Shown: positions 34,624-43,009 of the stretch, one piece after another
Numbering within the stretch: the stretch's first letter is position 1
Layout of the letters: every line of letters begins with the position of its first letter
Assembly (NCBI RefSeq): GCF_023897065.1
Contig: NZ_JAMHIV010000001.1
Location: forward strand, 124,001 to 188,000
Length of the DNA stretch: 64,000 bases
Direction: 5' to 3'
Origin: Crossiella sp. SN42
Lineage (GTDB): Bacteria > Actinomycetota > Actinomycetes > Mycobacteriales > Pseudonocardiaceae
Program-made: the position numbers and the translations under genes
Notes under the pieces: generated by a model
Told to the model about the DNA's origin: nothing
What the model saw: the letters and a program-made list of their open reading frames with translations, nothing else
The model's database searches: none

Positions 34624-37449
34624 CTACGAGCCGGGCAGGTTCGAGGCCATGGCCAGCGCAGCGCCCGGTAGCTGGAGGTCGTGGCGGGAGCGGACGTTGT
34701 GCTTGCGCAGCAGCTTGCCCACGTGCTCCTCCACCGTCCGGCGGGACAGGAACAGGATCTCGGCGATCTCCCGGTTGGTGTGGCCCGCCACCACCAGCCG
34801 GGCGATCTCCTGTTCGCGCGGGGACATGGCGTCGCCGTAGCCCCGACCCGACCGGTGCGCAGGGGTGCGGATCCCGTTGCGGCGCAGGTGGTCCCGGCAC
34901 CGGGCGGCATCGCGGGCCGCGCCGGTTCGCTCGTAGCGGCCGACCAGGTCGACCAGGTGCGCGGGGTCGGCGGGCGCGCCGGTGGTGAGGGCGAGCTCGG
35001 CCAGGCGGTCGGCGCGGTAGGCGAAACCGAGCTCGGCGTGCCGCCGCCGGGCAAGCTCGAACTGCTCGGCCGCGGCGGCCAGGTCGCCGCGGGCGCGGGC
35101 GAGGTGGGCCTGGCAGGCCAGCACCGAGGCCTGGGCGAGCGGGGCGTGCCGGGCCCGCACGGCGCGGCCCAGGTCGGCGGTGAGCGCGGCCGCCTCCCCG
35201 GCCCGGCCCTGTGCGCAGTAGGCCTCCACCGCGTGCGGCACGAACTCCCCCGCCCAGGTCCAGCCGCCCTTGGCGCGCAACTGCTCCGCGGCCCGGTCGG
35301 CCTGCGCGCAGGCCTCGGCCAGGCGTTCCTGTTCCAGCAGCATCCGGATGGTGCCGCCGGCCACGCCCAGCAGCACCGGGAACACCGCGTTGGCCGCTTC
35401 GGCGCAGCGGGTGGCCTGGAAGCAGCGCTCTGCCTCGTGCCAGTCGCCGCGGGCCACCGCCAGCCAGGCGCGCACCAGCCAGGCCTCGCTGGCCATCGGG
35501 TACAGCTCGGGGTGCGCGGCCAGCAGGTCGGCCGCGCGGGCGTCCAGGTCGTGCCAGTGACCCTCGGCCCAGTCCAGCCGCAACCGGGTCGCCTCGGCCG
35601 AACCGGCGGCGTAGCACGCGCCGAGCCCGGTGGTCAGGTGCCGGGAGCGGTTGAGCGCCCGGCGCGCGGCGGCGTTCGCGCCGGTCCAGGCGAAGGCGTC
35701 GGCGAGGTTGACGTGCAGCCGCGCCAGCTGCCTGCGCGCCCCGGCCTCGGTGGCGTGTTCGGGCGCGGCCGCCACGGCGCTCTCGGCGTCGAGCTCGCCC
35801 AGGTGCACCCGGCAGGCCAGGGTGTTGGCCAGCAGGCCCAGGCGCAGCTCAGCATCGGCCCCGGCCGGGGTGTCGCGTTCCACCCGCCGCACCCAGGCCC
35901 GGTGCTCGGCGACCGGGGTGGCGCCCAGGAAGGGCAGGGCGAGCAGGGACATCCCGCGCAGCCGCGCGCCGCCGTGGTCCAGGTCCCGGACCGCGGCCGT
36001 CAGCTGGGTCCGGCTGCTCTCGATGCCCTCGGCCTGGCGGGCCAGCAGCAGCCCGTGGCACAGCCGCACCTCCGCGCGCAGCTCCTCGGACAGGCCGGGG
36101 TCGGCCAGCAACCGCCGCACCGTCGCGGCCGCCTGCCGCTGGTGGGTGCCCGCCGGGGCGAGCCGGCACAGGGCCCGCACCAGGCCCGCGCGGTCGGCGC
36201 CGCCGAGATCGGCCGCCAGCAGGGTGGTGAGCACCTCGATCGCCGTGCTCAGGTCGCCGACCCGCTGGGCCGCCTCGATCAGCTCCCGCCCGTAGCGCAG
36301 CGCCAGCGCGGACTCCCCCGCCTGCCCGCTGTGCTCGGTCAGCCGCCGCAGTGGCAGCGGATCCGCCCGCGCCAGCAGGCGGATCGCCCGGCGGTGCAGC
36401 TCCTGCCGGTGCGGCCCGGCCAGCGACCGGTACACCGCGCGCCGGGCCAGCGGGTGCCGCAGGGTGTAGTGGCAGGCGGACTCCTCGCGCAGCACCCCGG
36501 CGGCCAGCAGCGCGGTCACCGCCGCCCTGGCCCGGCCCACGGGCAGACCGGCGACCGAACCGAGGTCCTCGGCGGTGGCGGGCCCGGCCAGCACGGCCGC
36601 GGCCTCGGCGACCAGCCGGGCGGGCCGGGGCACGGCGTGCAGGGCCGAGTCCAGCTGCTCGCGCACCCCTGGCAGCTCCAGCGCGCCGAGCAGTTCGGCG
36701 GCGGTGCGGCCGTCGGCGGGTGGCCAGCCGGTGCGGGCGAGCTCGGTGAGCGCCTCGGTCAGCACCGCCGGGATGCCCGCGGTCTGCGCGGTCAGCTCAC
36801 CGGCCAGGCCGTCGGCCGGGCCGAGGCGGTCCTGGACCAGCTGCGCCACCTCCGGCTCGGCCAGCGGTCCGACCGCGATCCGCAGCACCGTGGTCCCCGG
36901 CGCGGGGCGGACCAGCGGCTGGGTCAGCTCGGCCGGCCGGTGGCTCAGCACCACCGACAGGCCGGGTGGCGGCGCGGCCAGCAGGTGCCGGAGCACGGTG
37001 CGGGAGTCCGGATCAGCCCACTGCACGTCCTCGGCGACCAGCACCACCCGGCCGAGGGCGGCCAGCACATCGCGCACCCCCCGGCACACCAGGTGCGCCA
37101 GCTCGACCGGATCCGCGCGCTCCGGTGGCGGTGGCAGGCGGTCGGCCAGCTCCGGCAGGTGCACCGCGAGCGCGCCCGCGGCGGCGGAGTCGAACACCGA
37201 GGGCCGCGGCCGCTCCCGCAGGCAGGAGCGCAGGCCCTCGGCCAGCACGCCGTAGCGGAACGGCGTGCCCGGCTGGCAGCGGCCGAGCACCACCGCGACC
37301 GAGCGCCGGTCCAGCTCCGCCAGGGCGGCGCTGATCAGGTGCGTCTTGCCGATGCCCGCCTCGCCGCTGACCAGCACCAGGGAAGGGGTGGCCCGCAGTG
37401 CCGAGGTGAGCGCGGCCAGCTCGGCCGCGCGCCCGGAGGTAGCCATCAC
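34624..37449 (-). CDS. Large ATP-binding LuxR-family (LAL) transcriptional regulator
   Basis: 941 residues. An N-terminal AAA/STAND module has Walker A VSGEAGIGKTHLI (about residues 34-46) and a Walker B-like VVLVAEDVQWADPDS. A long Ala/Leu/Arg-rich helical region of TPR type follows. The C-terminal 65 residues are a LuxR helix-turn-helix (LSPREQEIARLV-type, here MSPREQEIARLVVAGHTNRE, then FLSRRTVEEHVGKLLRKHNV). Such LAL proteins are usually ATP-dependent activators of neighbouring or metabolic genes. It is divergent from the two-domain AsnC-like regulator and convergent with the hydrolase gene, with only four bases between stops. Target unknown. Confidence 0.9.
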   Translation of the reverse strand: MMATSGRAAELAALTSALRATPSLVLVSGEAGIGKTHLISAALAELDRRSVAVVLGRCQPGTPFRYGVLAEGLRSCLRERPRPSVFDSAAAGALAVHLPELADRLPPPPERADPVELAHLVCRGVRDVLAALGRVVLVAEDVQWADPDSRTVLRHLLAAPPPGLSVVLSHRPAELTQPLVRPAPGTTVLRIAVGPLAEPEVAQLVQDRLGPADGLAGELTAQTAGIPAVLTEALTELARTGWPPADGRTAAELLGALELPGVREQLDSALHAVPRPARLVAEAAAVLAGPATAEDLGSVAGLPVGRARAAVTALLAAGVLREESACHYTLRHPLARRAVYRSLAGPHRQELHRRAIRLLARADPLPLRRLTEHSGQAGESALALRYGRELIEAAQRVGDLSTAIEVLTTLLAADLGGADRAGLVRALCRLAPAGTHQRQAAATVRRLLADPGLSEELRAEVRLCHGLLLARQAEGIESSRTQLTAAVRDLDHGGARLRGMSLLALPFLGATPVAEHRAWVRRVERDTPAGADAELRLGLLANTLACRVHLGELDAESAVAAAPEHATEAGARRQLARLHVNLADAFAWTGANAAARRALNRSRHLTTGLGACYAAGSAEATRLRLDWAEGHWHDLDARAADLLAAHPELYPMASEAWLVRAWLAVARGDWHEAERCFQATRCAEAANAVFPVLLGVAGGTIRMLLEQERLAEACAQADRAAEQLRAKGGWTWAGEFVPHAVEAYCAQGRAGEAAALTADLGRAVRARHAPLAQASVLACQAHLARARGDLAAAAEQFELARRRHAELGFAYRADRLAELALTTGAPADPAHLVDLVGRYERTGAARDAARCRDHLRRNGIRTPAHRSGRGYGDAMSPREQEIARLVVAGHTNREIAEILFLSRRTVEEHVGKLLRKHNVRSRHDLQLPGAALAMASNLPGS

Positions 37450-37624
37450 CGCACCGTCCTTCCGCCAGGTCTACTGACGAGTACGACAATGCGGCACCGG
37501 CCACAGTGGCCACCGGGTTTGCGCCAATGCGCCATTTCCGGTCCGGATGATGCCGGAACGCGCTCACCAGCCACCCGACCATCGACGGTGTCCGGCACCG
37601 GCCAGGTGACGGCACACTGCCCGG

Positions 37625-38626
37625 GTGCCGACCCCGCTGGGTGAACCGGACCTCATGCTCGTCGAGGCGCTGCAACTCGCGCCCCGGGCCCCGTGGGCGG
37701 TGCTCGGCGCGGCGATCGGGGTGGACGCGCGCACCGCCGCCCGCCGGTGGGAGCGGCTGCGGGCCGGCGGGCTGGCCTGGCTGACCGCCTACGTGCCGCC
37801 GCCGACGCTGACCATCGGCTACCTGGACCTGGCCTGCCGCCCGGACCGGATCGCCGCGCTCAGCGCCGAGCTGTGCTCCTGGCCGCCGGTGTTCAGCGTC
37901 GAGCACACCACCGGCCGCCACCAGCTGTTCCTCGGTGTGGACGCGGTGGACCTGGCCGCCCTGGACACCCTGGTGACCAGCCGGATCGGCGCGCTGGACG
38001 GGGTGCTGTCGCTGCGGCTGACCGTGGTCTCCCAGGTGTACCGGGAAGGCGGCGACTGGCTGGCCCGCGCCCTCACCCCGGACCAGCGCGCCCAGCTACC
38101 AGCCCCCGCGCCGCTCCCCCACCCGTCCACCACCACCCCGTGGAACAGGCTGGACGCGGACCTGGTGCGGGAGCTGACGATCGAGCCGCGGCGCAGCGCC
38201 GCCGAGCTGGCCCAGCGCTGTGGCGCGGGCAACGCCACCGTGCGCAGGCGGTTGCAGCGCATCCTGCGGCACCGCGAACTGGACTTCCGCTGCGACATCG
38301 CCAACGCGCTGGCCGGCTGGCCGGTCACCGCGATGTACCGGATCACCGTCCCGGCCGACCAGCTCGCCGAGTCCGCCCGCGCGCTGGCCGCGTTGCCCGA
38401 GACCCGGCTGTGCAGCGCGGTGATCGGCGATCACAACCTGCTGCTGGCCGCCTGGCTGCACGGCACCGGCGACTGCGCGGACTTCGAGGCCAGGATGCGC
38501 CTGGCCGCGCCCGCGGTCGCTGTCGACGAGCGCAACCTCAGCCTGCGGATCCCGAAGCGGATGGGCCGGTTGCTCAACCGCGAGGGGCGGGCGGTCGGCC
38601 AGGTGCCGATGGCGCCCGCCCGCTGA
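37625..38626 (+). CDS. Double-domain Lrp/AsnC-like transcriptional regulator
   Basis: 333 residues, twice the usual Lrp length. Two AsnC-type helix-turn-helix segments are visible, one near the N-terminus (LMLVEALQLAPRAPWAVLGA with GVDARTAARRWERLRA) and one in the middle (LDADLVRELTIEPRRSAAEL with GAGNATVRRRLQRIL), each followed by a RAM-like ligand-binding stretch. Such fused forms are common in actinomycetes and may act as pseudo-tetramers. The GTG at 37625 is the only sensible start. It is divergent from the LuxR-type gene; the 175-bp gap holds no recognisable operator. Confidence 0.85.
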   Translation: MPTPLGEPDLMLVEALQLAPRAPWAVLGAAIGVDARTAARRWERLRAGGLAWLTAYVPPPTLTIGYLDLACRPDRIAALSAELCSWPPVFSVEHTTGRHQLFLGVDAVDLAALDTLVTSRIGALDGVLSLRLTVVSQVYREGGDWLARALTPDQRAQLPAPAPLPHPSTTTPWNRLDADLVRELTIEPRRSAAELAQRCGAGNATVRRRLQRILRHRELDFRCDIANALAGWPVTAMYRITVPADQLAESARALAALPETRLCSAVIGDHNLLLAAWLHGTGDCADFEARMRLAAPAVAVDERNLSLRIPKRMGRLLNREGRAVGQVPMAPAR

Positions 38627-38701
38627 CGGGACCGATCCCGGGCCCGATCCGCTAGCAACTACGCCAGGTGCTCACTTCCCCGAAGGCAGGAAGGTGTTCC
38701 G

Positions 38702-40027
38702 GTGAAACGCATGCTGACCGCCGTGCTGGGCGTGTGCGCGGCACTCGGCTCGATGGCGCTGCACGGCCCGCCCGCGGCGACCGCGACGCTGCCCATCCTC
38801 GCCGCGACCGCCGACACCCACGACGGCAACGGGCCGGCCGGCGCGATCGACGGCGACCTGTCCACCCGGTGGTCCGCCGCCGGTGCCGGGGTCTGGATCC
38901 GCTTCGACCTCGGTTCGGTCGCCACGGTCGAGTCGGTGGCGCTGGCCTGGCACGACGGTGACCGCCGGCGGGCGAGCTTCGACGTCCAGCTGTCCGAGGA
39001 CGGCTCGGCGTGGTCGACCGTGCTGTCCCGGGCGACCAGCAGCGGCAGAACGCTCGGCCTGGAGACCTACGACCTCGCCGACGGGCCTGCCCGCTATCTG
39101 CGGATCATCGGGCACGGCAACAACTCCGCCGACTCGGCCAAGTGGACGAGCATCACCGAGGCGACCGTGTCCGGATCAACCGGCACCCAGCCGCCGCCCA
39201 AGCAGACCCTCGGCGTCGGCGGGGTGGCCACGCCGGCCGGCGCGATCCTGGTGCCACCCCAGGACTCCCGGTACAAGATCAGCTCCGGCGGCACCGCGGC
39301 CGCGCCCAAGGTCTACGACTGCCAGGGCAACACCATCCGCGGCGGCGTGCTGATCACGGCCGACCACGTGGTGCTGCAGAACTGCCGGGTGGACGCCAGG
39401 CAGCAGTACGGCATCTACTCCGACAACAACACCGGCGTCACCATCCAGAACAACGACATCAAGGGCGTCAAGGGCCCCGGCGACCTCAACGCCATCACCT
39501 TCTTCGGCGACGGCCACCAGATCCTCTACAACACCGCGATCAACTTCGTCACCGGCGACCCCGGCGACAGCCACACCGACTTCGTCCAGACCTGGGTGTC
39601 CAGCTCGCACCCCATCGCCAGTGACGACGTGCAGATCCGCGGCAACAAGGCCATCGGCCCGCCGAACCCGGACCGCGACCACAGCATCCCCAGCATCCAC
39701 CAGTTCCTGATGGCCGAGGACTACGGCCGCGGCGGGAACTCCGGCGGCAACACCGACGGCATGCGGAACTGGATCATCGCGGACAACGAGATCGGCGACA
39801 GCTGGAACCAGGCCATCAAGGTGGACGGGCCGGACCAGGTGTTCATCACCCGCAACAGGTTCGTCGGCTCCTCGACGCGGGTCGCGGAGGCCACCTCAGC
39901 TTCGACCGGCGTGAAGTTCTACCGCGACAACCAGGTTGGGCCGGGATACCGGTCGGTCGGCATTCCGGTCACCGCGGGACCCGGGCCGTTGACTCCGGTA
40001 GGAGTTCTCCGCAGTCGCACAGGCTGA
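38702..40027 (+). CDS. Secreted discoidin-domain and right-handed beta-helix protein
   Basis: 441 residues. GTG 38702 follows AGGAAGG and starts a signal peptide (KRMLTAVLGVCAALGSMALH). A discoidin (F5/8 type C) domain follows (GAIDGDLSTRWSAAGAGVWI, FDLGSVATVESVAL, YLRIIGHGNN), then after a Pro-rich linker a parallel beta-helix repeat region (ADHVVLQNCRVDARQQYGIY, NNTGVTIQNNDIKGV, QVFITRNRFVG). The layout is that of carbohydrate-binding, beta-helix polysaccharide lyases or hydrolases, but no catalytic residues can be assigned with certainty. Confidence 0.8.
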   Translation: MKRMLTAVLGVCAALGSMALHGPPAATATLPILAATADTHDGNGPAGAIDGDLSTRWSAAGAGVWIRFDLGSVATVESVALAWHDGDRRRASFDVQLSEDGSAWSTVLSRATSSGRTLGLETYDLADGPARYLRIIGHGNNSADSAKWTSITEATVSGSTGTQPPPKQTLGVGGVATPAGAILVPPQDSRYKISSGGTAAAPKVYDCQGNTIRGGVLITADHVVLQNCRVDARQQYGIYSDNNTGVTIQNNDIKGVKGPGDLNAITFFGDGHQILYNTAINFVTGDPGDSHTDFVQTWVSSSHPIASDDVQIRGNKAIGPPNPDRDHSIPSIHQFLMAEDYGRGGNSGGNTDGMRNWIIADNEIGDSWNQAIKVDGPDQVFITRNRFVGSSTRVAEATSASTGVKFYRDNQVGPGYRSVGIPVTAGPGPLTPVGVLRSRTG

Positions 40028-40153
40028 ACTATCTACCTGGGTATCTCGCCAGACCCGGCGCGACCTGGGCTGACGCCCGGCACGAACGGCTGACGGCGGA
40101 GTCACCGGGGTGGGGTATCCAGGCCGGGTCCGAACGGCCCCGATCCACCGGCT

Positions 40154-41818
40154 GTGGACCATCATCATCACCACCACCATCATGCCCATGACCATCCACT
40201 ACCTGAGGCACTCGACAGCGCGGTGCCGGACGAGGCGTTGCCGCCGGACGGGTTGTCCCGCCGGGCAATGCTGCGCCGGGCCGGACTGCTGGGTGCCGGA
40301 CTCGCGGTCGCGCCAGGGATTTTCGCCGCCACCGCCAACGCCGCGCCGCCGCCGCGCGGCGGTTACCGGTGGCTGGCCGGGGACCACCACATCCACACCC
40401 AGTACAGCTTGGACGGTCGTTACCGGGTGATCGACCACGTGCGGCAGGGCGCGGCGCACGGGCTGGACTGGATGGTGATCACCGACCACGGCGGGCCGAC
40501 CCACGCCCGGATCGGGGTGGAGCGGGTCAATCCGGAGATCGTGGCCGCGCGCCGGGACGTGCCGGAGGCGCTGGTGTTCCAGGGCCTGGAGTGGAACGTC
40601 CCGGCCGCGGAGCACGGCACCGTGTTCGTCCACCCCGGACGGGAGGAGGTGCGGGTGCTCAAGGAGTTCGAGGGCTCCTTCGACGGCATCGTGCGCAACG
40701 CCCTGTCCAACACTCCCGCGAACGAGGCACTGGCCATCGCCGGCATCGACTTCCTGGCCGAGGCGTTGCGGCGCAGGCGGATCGAGGACGTGCTGTTCCT
40801 GGCCAACCACCCGGCCCGGCAGGGCATCGACACCCCGCACGAGATCCGCAACTGGCGGGACGCCCAGCCGCACATCGCGGTGGGCATGGAGGCCGCGCCG
40901 GGGCACCAGGCCGCCGGTATCGCCAAGCCGCACGGGGCCGGGCTCTCCCGCGGCTACTACTTCATGGAGCCGGGCCCGGACTCCTTCCCCGCCTACCCGC
41001 CGGCCAGCTACCGGACCTTCGGCGGCTTCGACTGGATGACCGCCACCGTGGGCGGGTTGTGGGACAGCCTGCTCGCCGAGGGCAGGCCGTGGTGGGTCAC
41101 CGCGAACTCCGACTCGCACGCCGTCTACGGCGACACCGCCGTCACCGGCCCCGGCTCCAACTTCGACCGGGACGGCAAGCTCGCCGACGCCGTGCACGGG
41201 CCGGTGCCCGACCTCACCAACGCCGACTTCTGGCCCGGCGCCTACACCCGCACGCACGTCGGCGCCGACGGGCACTCCTACCGCGCGGTGATGGCCGGGA
41301 TCCGGGCCGGGCGGGTCTGGGTGGACCACGGCGCGCTGGTGGCCGGGCTGGACATCCGGCTGCGCACCGCGGACCGGTGGGCGCAGGACAGCGTCACGCT
41401 GGGCGGGGTGCTGCGGGCGAAGCGGGGCACCGCGCTGGAACTGGTGATCGACGTGGACCTGGCGCGGTTGCCGAACTGGGCGCAGTTCGTGCCGAAGCTG
41501 GCCAGGGTGGACCTCATCCAGGGCGCGGTCACCGGCCCGGTCGCCGACCGGGACACCTTCAGCGCGCCGAAGACGAAGGTGGTGCGCTCCTTCACGGTCA
41601 GCGCGTCCGCGGGCACGGTGCGGTTCACGCATGCCTTGGGGCGCTTGGAGTCTCCGTTCTACCTGCGGCTGCGGGGCACCGACGGCAAGCGGGTCGCGGT
41701 CGGGCTGGGCGGTGCGGCGGTGGATCCGGCCGGTCCGGCGATGGACGTGGCCGGGGACGCCGACCCGTGGGAGGACCTGTGGTTCTACACCAACCCGATG
41801 TGGGCGCTGCCCGGGTAG
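40154..41818 (+). CDS. Tat-exported PHP-domain metallophosphoesterase-like protein with natural His tract
   Basis: 554 residues from GTG 40154, the only start upstream of the motif in this frame. The N-terminus reads MDHHHHHHHHAHDHP, a native eight-histidine run, then a Tat signal with twin arginines (LSRRAMLRRAGLLGAGLAVA). The PHP domain has DHHIHTQYSLDG and ITDHGGPTH (metal ligands) and ANSDSHAVYGD further on. PHP proteins hydrolyse phosphoesters using two or three metal ions. No good ribosome-binding site precedes 40154; a GTG at about 40223, after the His run, is an alternative start that would still keep the Tat motif. The physiological substrate is unknown. Confidence 0.82.
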   Translation: MDHHHHHHHHAHDHPLPEALDSAVPDEALPPDGLSRRAMLRRAGLLGAGLAVAPGIFAATANAAPPPRGGYRWLAGDHHIHTQYSLDGRYRVIDHVRQGAAHGLDWMVITDHGGPTHARIGVERVNPEIVAARRDVPEALVFQGLEWNVPAAEHGTVFVHPGREEVRVLKEFEGSFDGIVRNALSNTPANEALAIAGIDFLAEALRRRRIEDVLFLANHPARQGIDTPHEIRNWRDAQPHIAVGMEAAPGHQAAGIAKPHGAGLSRGYYFMEPGPDSFPAYPPASYRTFGGFDWMTATVGGLWDSLLAEGRPWWVTANSDSHAVYGDTAVTGPGSNFDRDGKLADAVHGPVPDLTNADFWPGAYTRTHVGADGHSYRAVMAGIRAGRVWVDHGALVAGLDIRLRTADRWAQDSVTLGGVLRAKRGTALELVIDVDLARLPNWAQFVPKLARVDLIQGAVTGPVADRDTFSAPKTKVVRSFTVSASAGTVRFTHALGRLESPFYLRLRGTDGKRVAVGLGGAAVDPAGPAMDVAGDADPWEDLWFYTNPMWALPG

Positions 41819-41826
41819 GAGCTGTG

Positions 41827-41855
41827 CCCGGCGCCCCGGTCTCCGGGGTGCCGGG
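41827..41855. terminator. Hairpin terminator at the cluster border
   Basis: A 13-bp stem with one G:U pair (arms 41827-41839 and 41843-41855) and a 3-base loop lies between the convergent PHP gene and the first biosynthetic gene. It marks the left edge of the cluster. Confidence 0.7.
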
Positions 41856-41860
41856 CCGGT

Positions 41861-43009
41861 TCAGCCGCGCAGGGCGGTGATCACCGCGCGCACGTCTTCC
41901 GCGGTCATGGTGGCGCCCAGGCTGATCGTCACCGAGCGGCCCAGCAGGCTCTCACTGTTGCGGCAGCGGGCGGGGGCGTCCCACTGGGTTCCCCACGGGG
42001 TGCGGCCGGCCCGGATCGCGGGACTGCTGTACACCGGCTGTCCTTGGTAGAGGGTGTGCGCGGGAATGCCGTCCGCGGTCAGGGCGGCCACCCGGTCGCG
42101 GGCTGCCAGCCGGGAGTCCAGGAAGAAGGTCAGGTCGCCGCCGGAGCCCTGCTCGTCCGGCAGTCGCCGCCAGTGCAGCTCGGGCAGTGCGGCGCGGACC
42201 TCGGCCGCCACCGCGCGCAGGCGCGCCAGCATCGGGTCCAGGCGGCCCAGTTGCACGCGGAGCAGGGCCGCGGTCAGCTCCGTCATGCGCAGGTTCACGC
42301 CGAGGAAGGGTTCCGCCGCCTGCGCGCGGTTTTCGCCCCTGGCGGTGGTGAACTGGCCGCCCTGGTCCTGGTAGCGCACGATTCGCTGGTGCGCCAACGG
42401 ATCCCGCACGCTGACCGCGCCGCCCTCGCCCGCGGTGATGTTCTTCTCCAGCTGGAAGCTGAACGCGCCCGCGTCACCGAGGGACCCGGTTCTGCGGCCC
42501 CGGTAGCGGACCCCGGCGGCCTGGGCGGCGTCCTCCACCACGACCAGGTCGTGCCGCCGGGCCACCGCGAGGATGGGGTCCAGGTCGGCGGCGGCGTTGT
42601 TGAGGTGCACCGGCAACACGCCCCAGGTGCGGTCGGTGACCTTCTCCGCCAGCGCCGCCGGGTCCAGGGTGAGGGTGTCGTCGACCTCGGCGAAGACCGG
42701 CACGCCCCTGGCCCAGACCACCGCGTTGGCGCAGGCGATGAAGGTGACCGCGGGCATGATCACCTCGGCGCCCTCCGGGATGCCCAGGCCGATCAGCGCG
42801 CAGGCCAGTGCGGCGGTGCCCGAGGAGACCGCGACGGTGTAGGGCACCTTCAACAGCTCGGCCAGCTCGCGTTCGAAGGAGTCGGTGCGGTGCAACAACT
42901 CCGGCCCGTAGTAGCGGAACAGCGACCGGGAGCGCAGCACCTCCAGCGCGGCGGTTTCCTCTTCCTGGCCCCACAGCGCCAGCCCGCGCCACGGCTCGTA
43001 CCGCGTCAC
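41861..43009 (-). CDS. DegT/DnrJ/EryC1/StrS-type sugar or cyclitol aminotransferase
   Basis: 382 residues, fold type I PLP enzyme. The PLP lysine is Lys189 in FSFQLEKNITAGEGG, the ring-nitrogen aspartate is in VVVEDAAQAAG (Asp160), and SSGTAALACAL binds the cofactor phosphate. This family transaminates keto-sugars or keto-cyclitols, usually from Glu or Gln. In this cluster it would place an amino group on the cyclitol core. Its GTG overlaps the stop of the carbamoyltransferase gene (GTGA), so the two are co-translated on the minus strand. Pactamycin has an equivalent cyclopentitol aminotransferase; one-to-one equivalence is inferred. Confidence 0.92.
   Translation of the reverse strand: MTRYEPWRGLALWGQEEETAALEVLRSRSLFRYYGPELLHRTDSFERELAELLKVPYTVAVSSGTAALACALIGLGIPEGAEVIMPAVTFIACANAVVWARGVPVFAEVDDTLTLDPAALAEKVTDRTWGVLPVHLNNAAADLDPILAVARRHDLVVVEDAAQAAGVRYRGRRTGSLGDAGAFSFQLEKNITAGEGGAVSVRDPLAHQRIVRYQDQGGQFTTARGENRAQAAEPFLGVNLRMTELTAALLRVQLGRLDPMLARLRAVAAEVRAALPELHWRRLPDEQGSGGDLTFFLDSRLAARDRVAALTADGIPAHTLYQGQPVYSSPAIRAGRTPWGTQWDAPARCRNSESLLGRSVTISLGATMTAEDVRAVITALRG

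Noticed and set aside
34681-37644. A 987-residue plus-strand frame over the LuxR-type regulator
   Set aside because: Low-complexity antisense shadow; the minus strand encodes Walker A and LuxR helix-turn-helix motifs.
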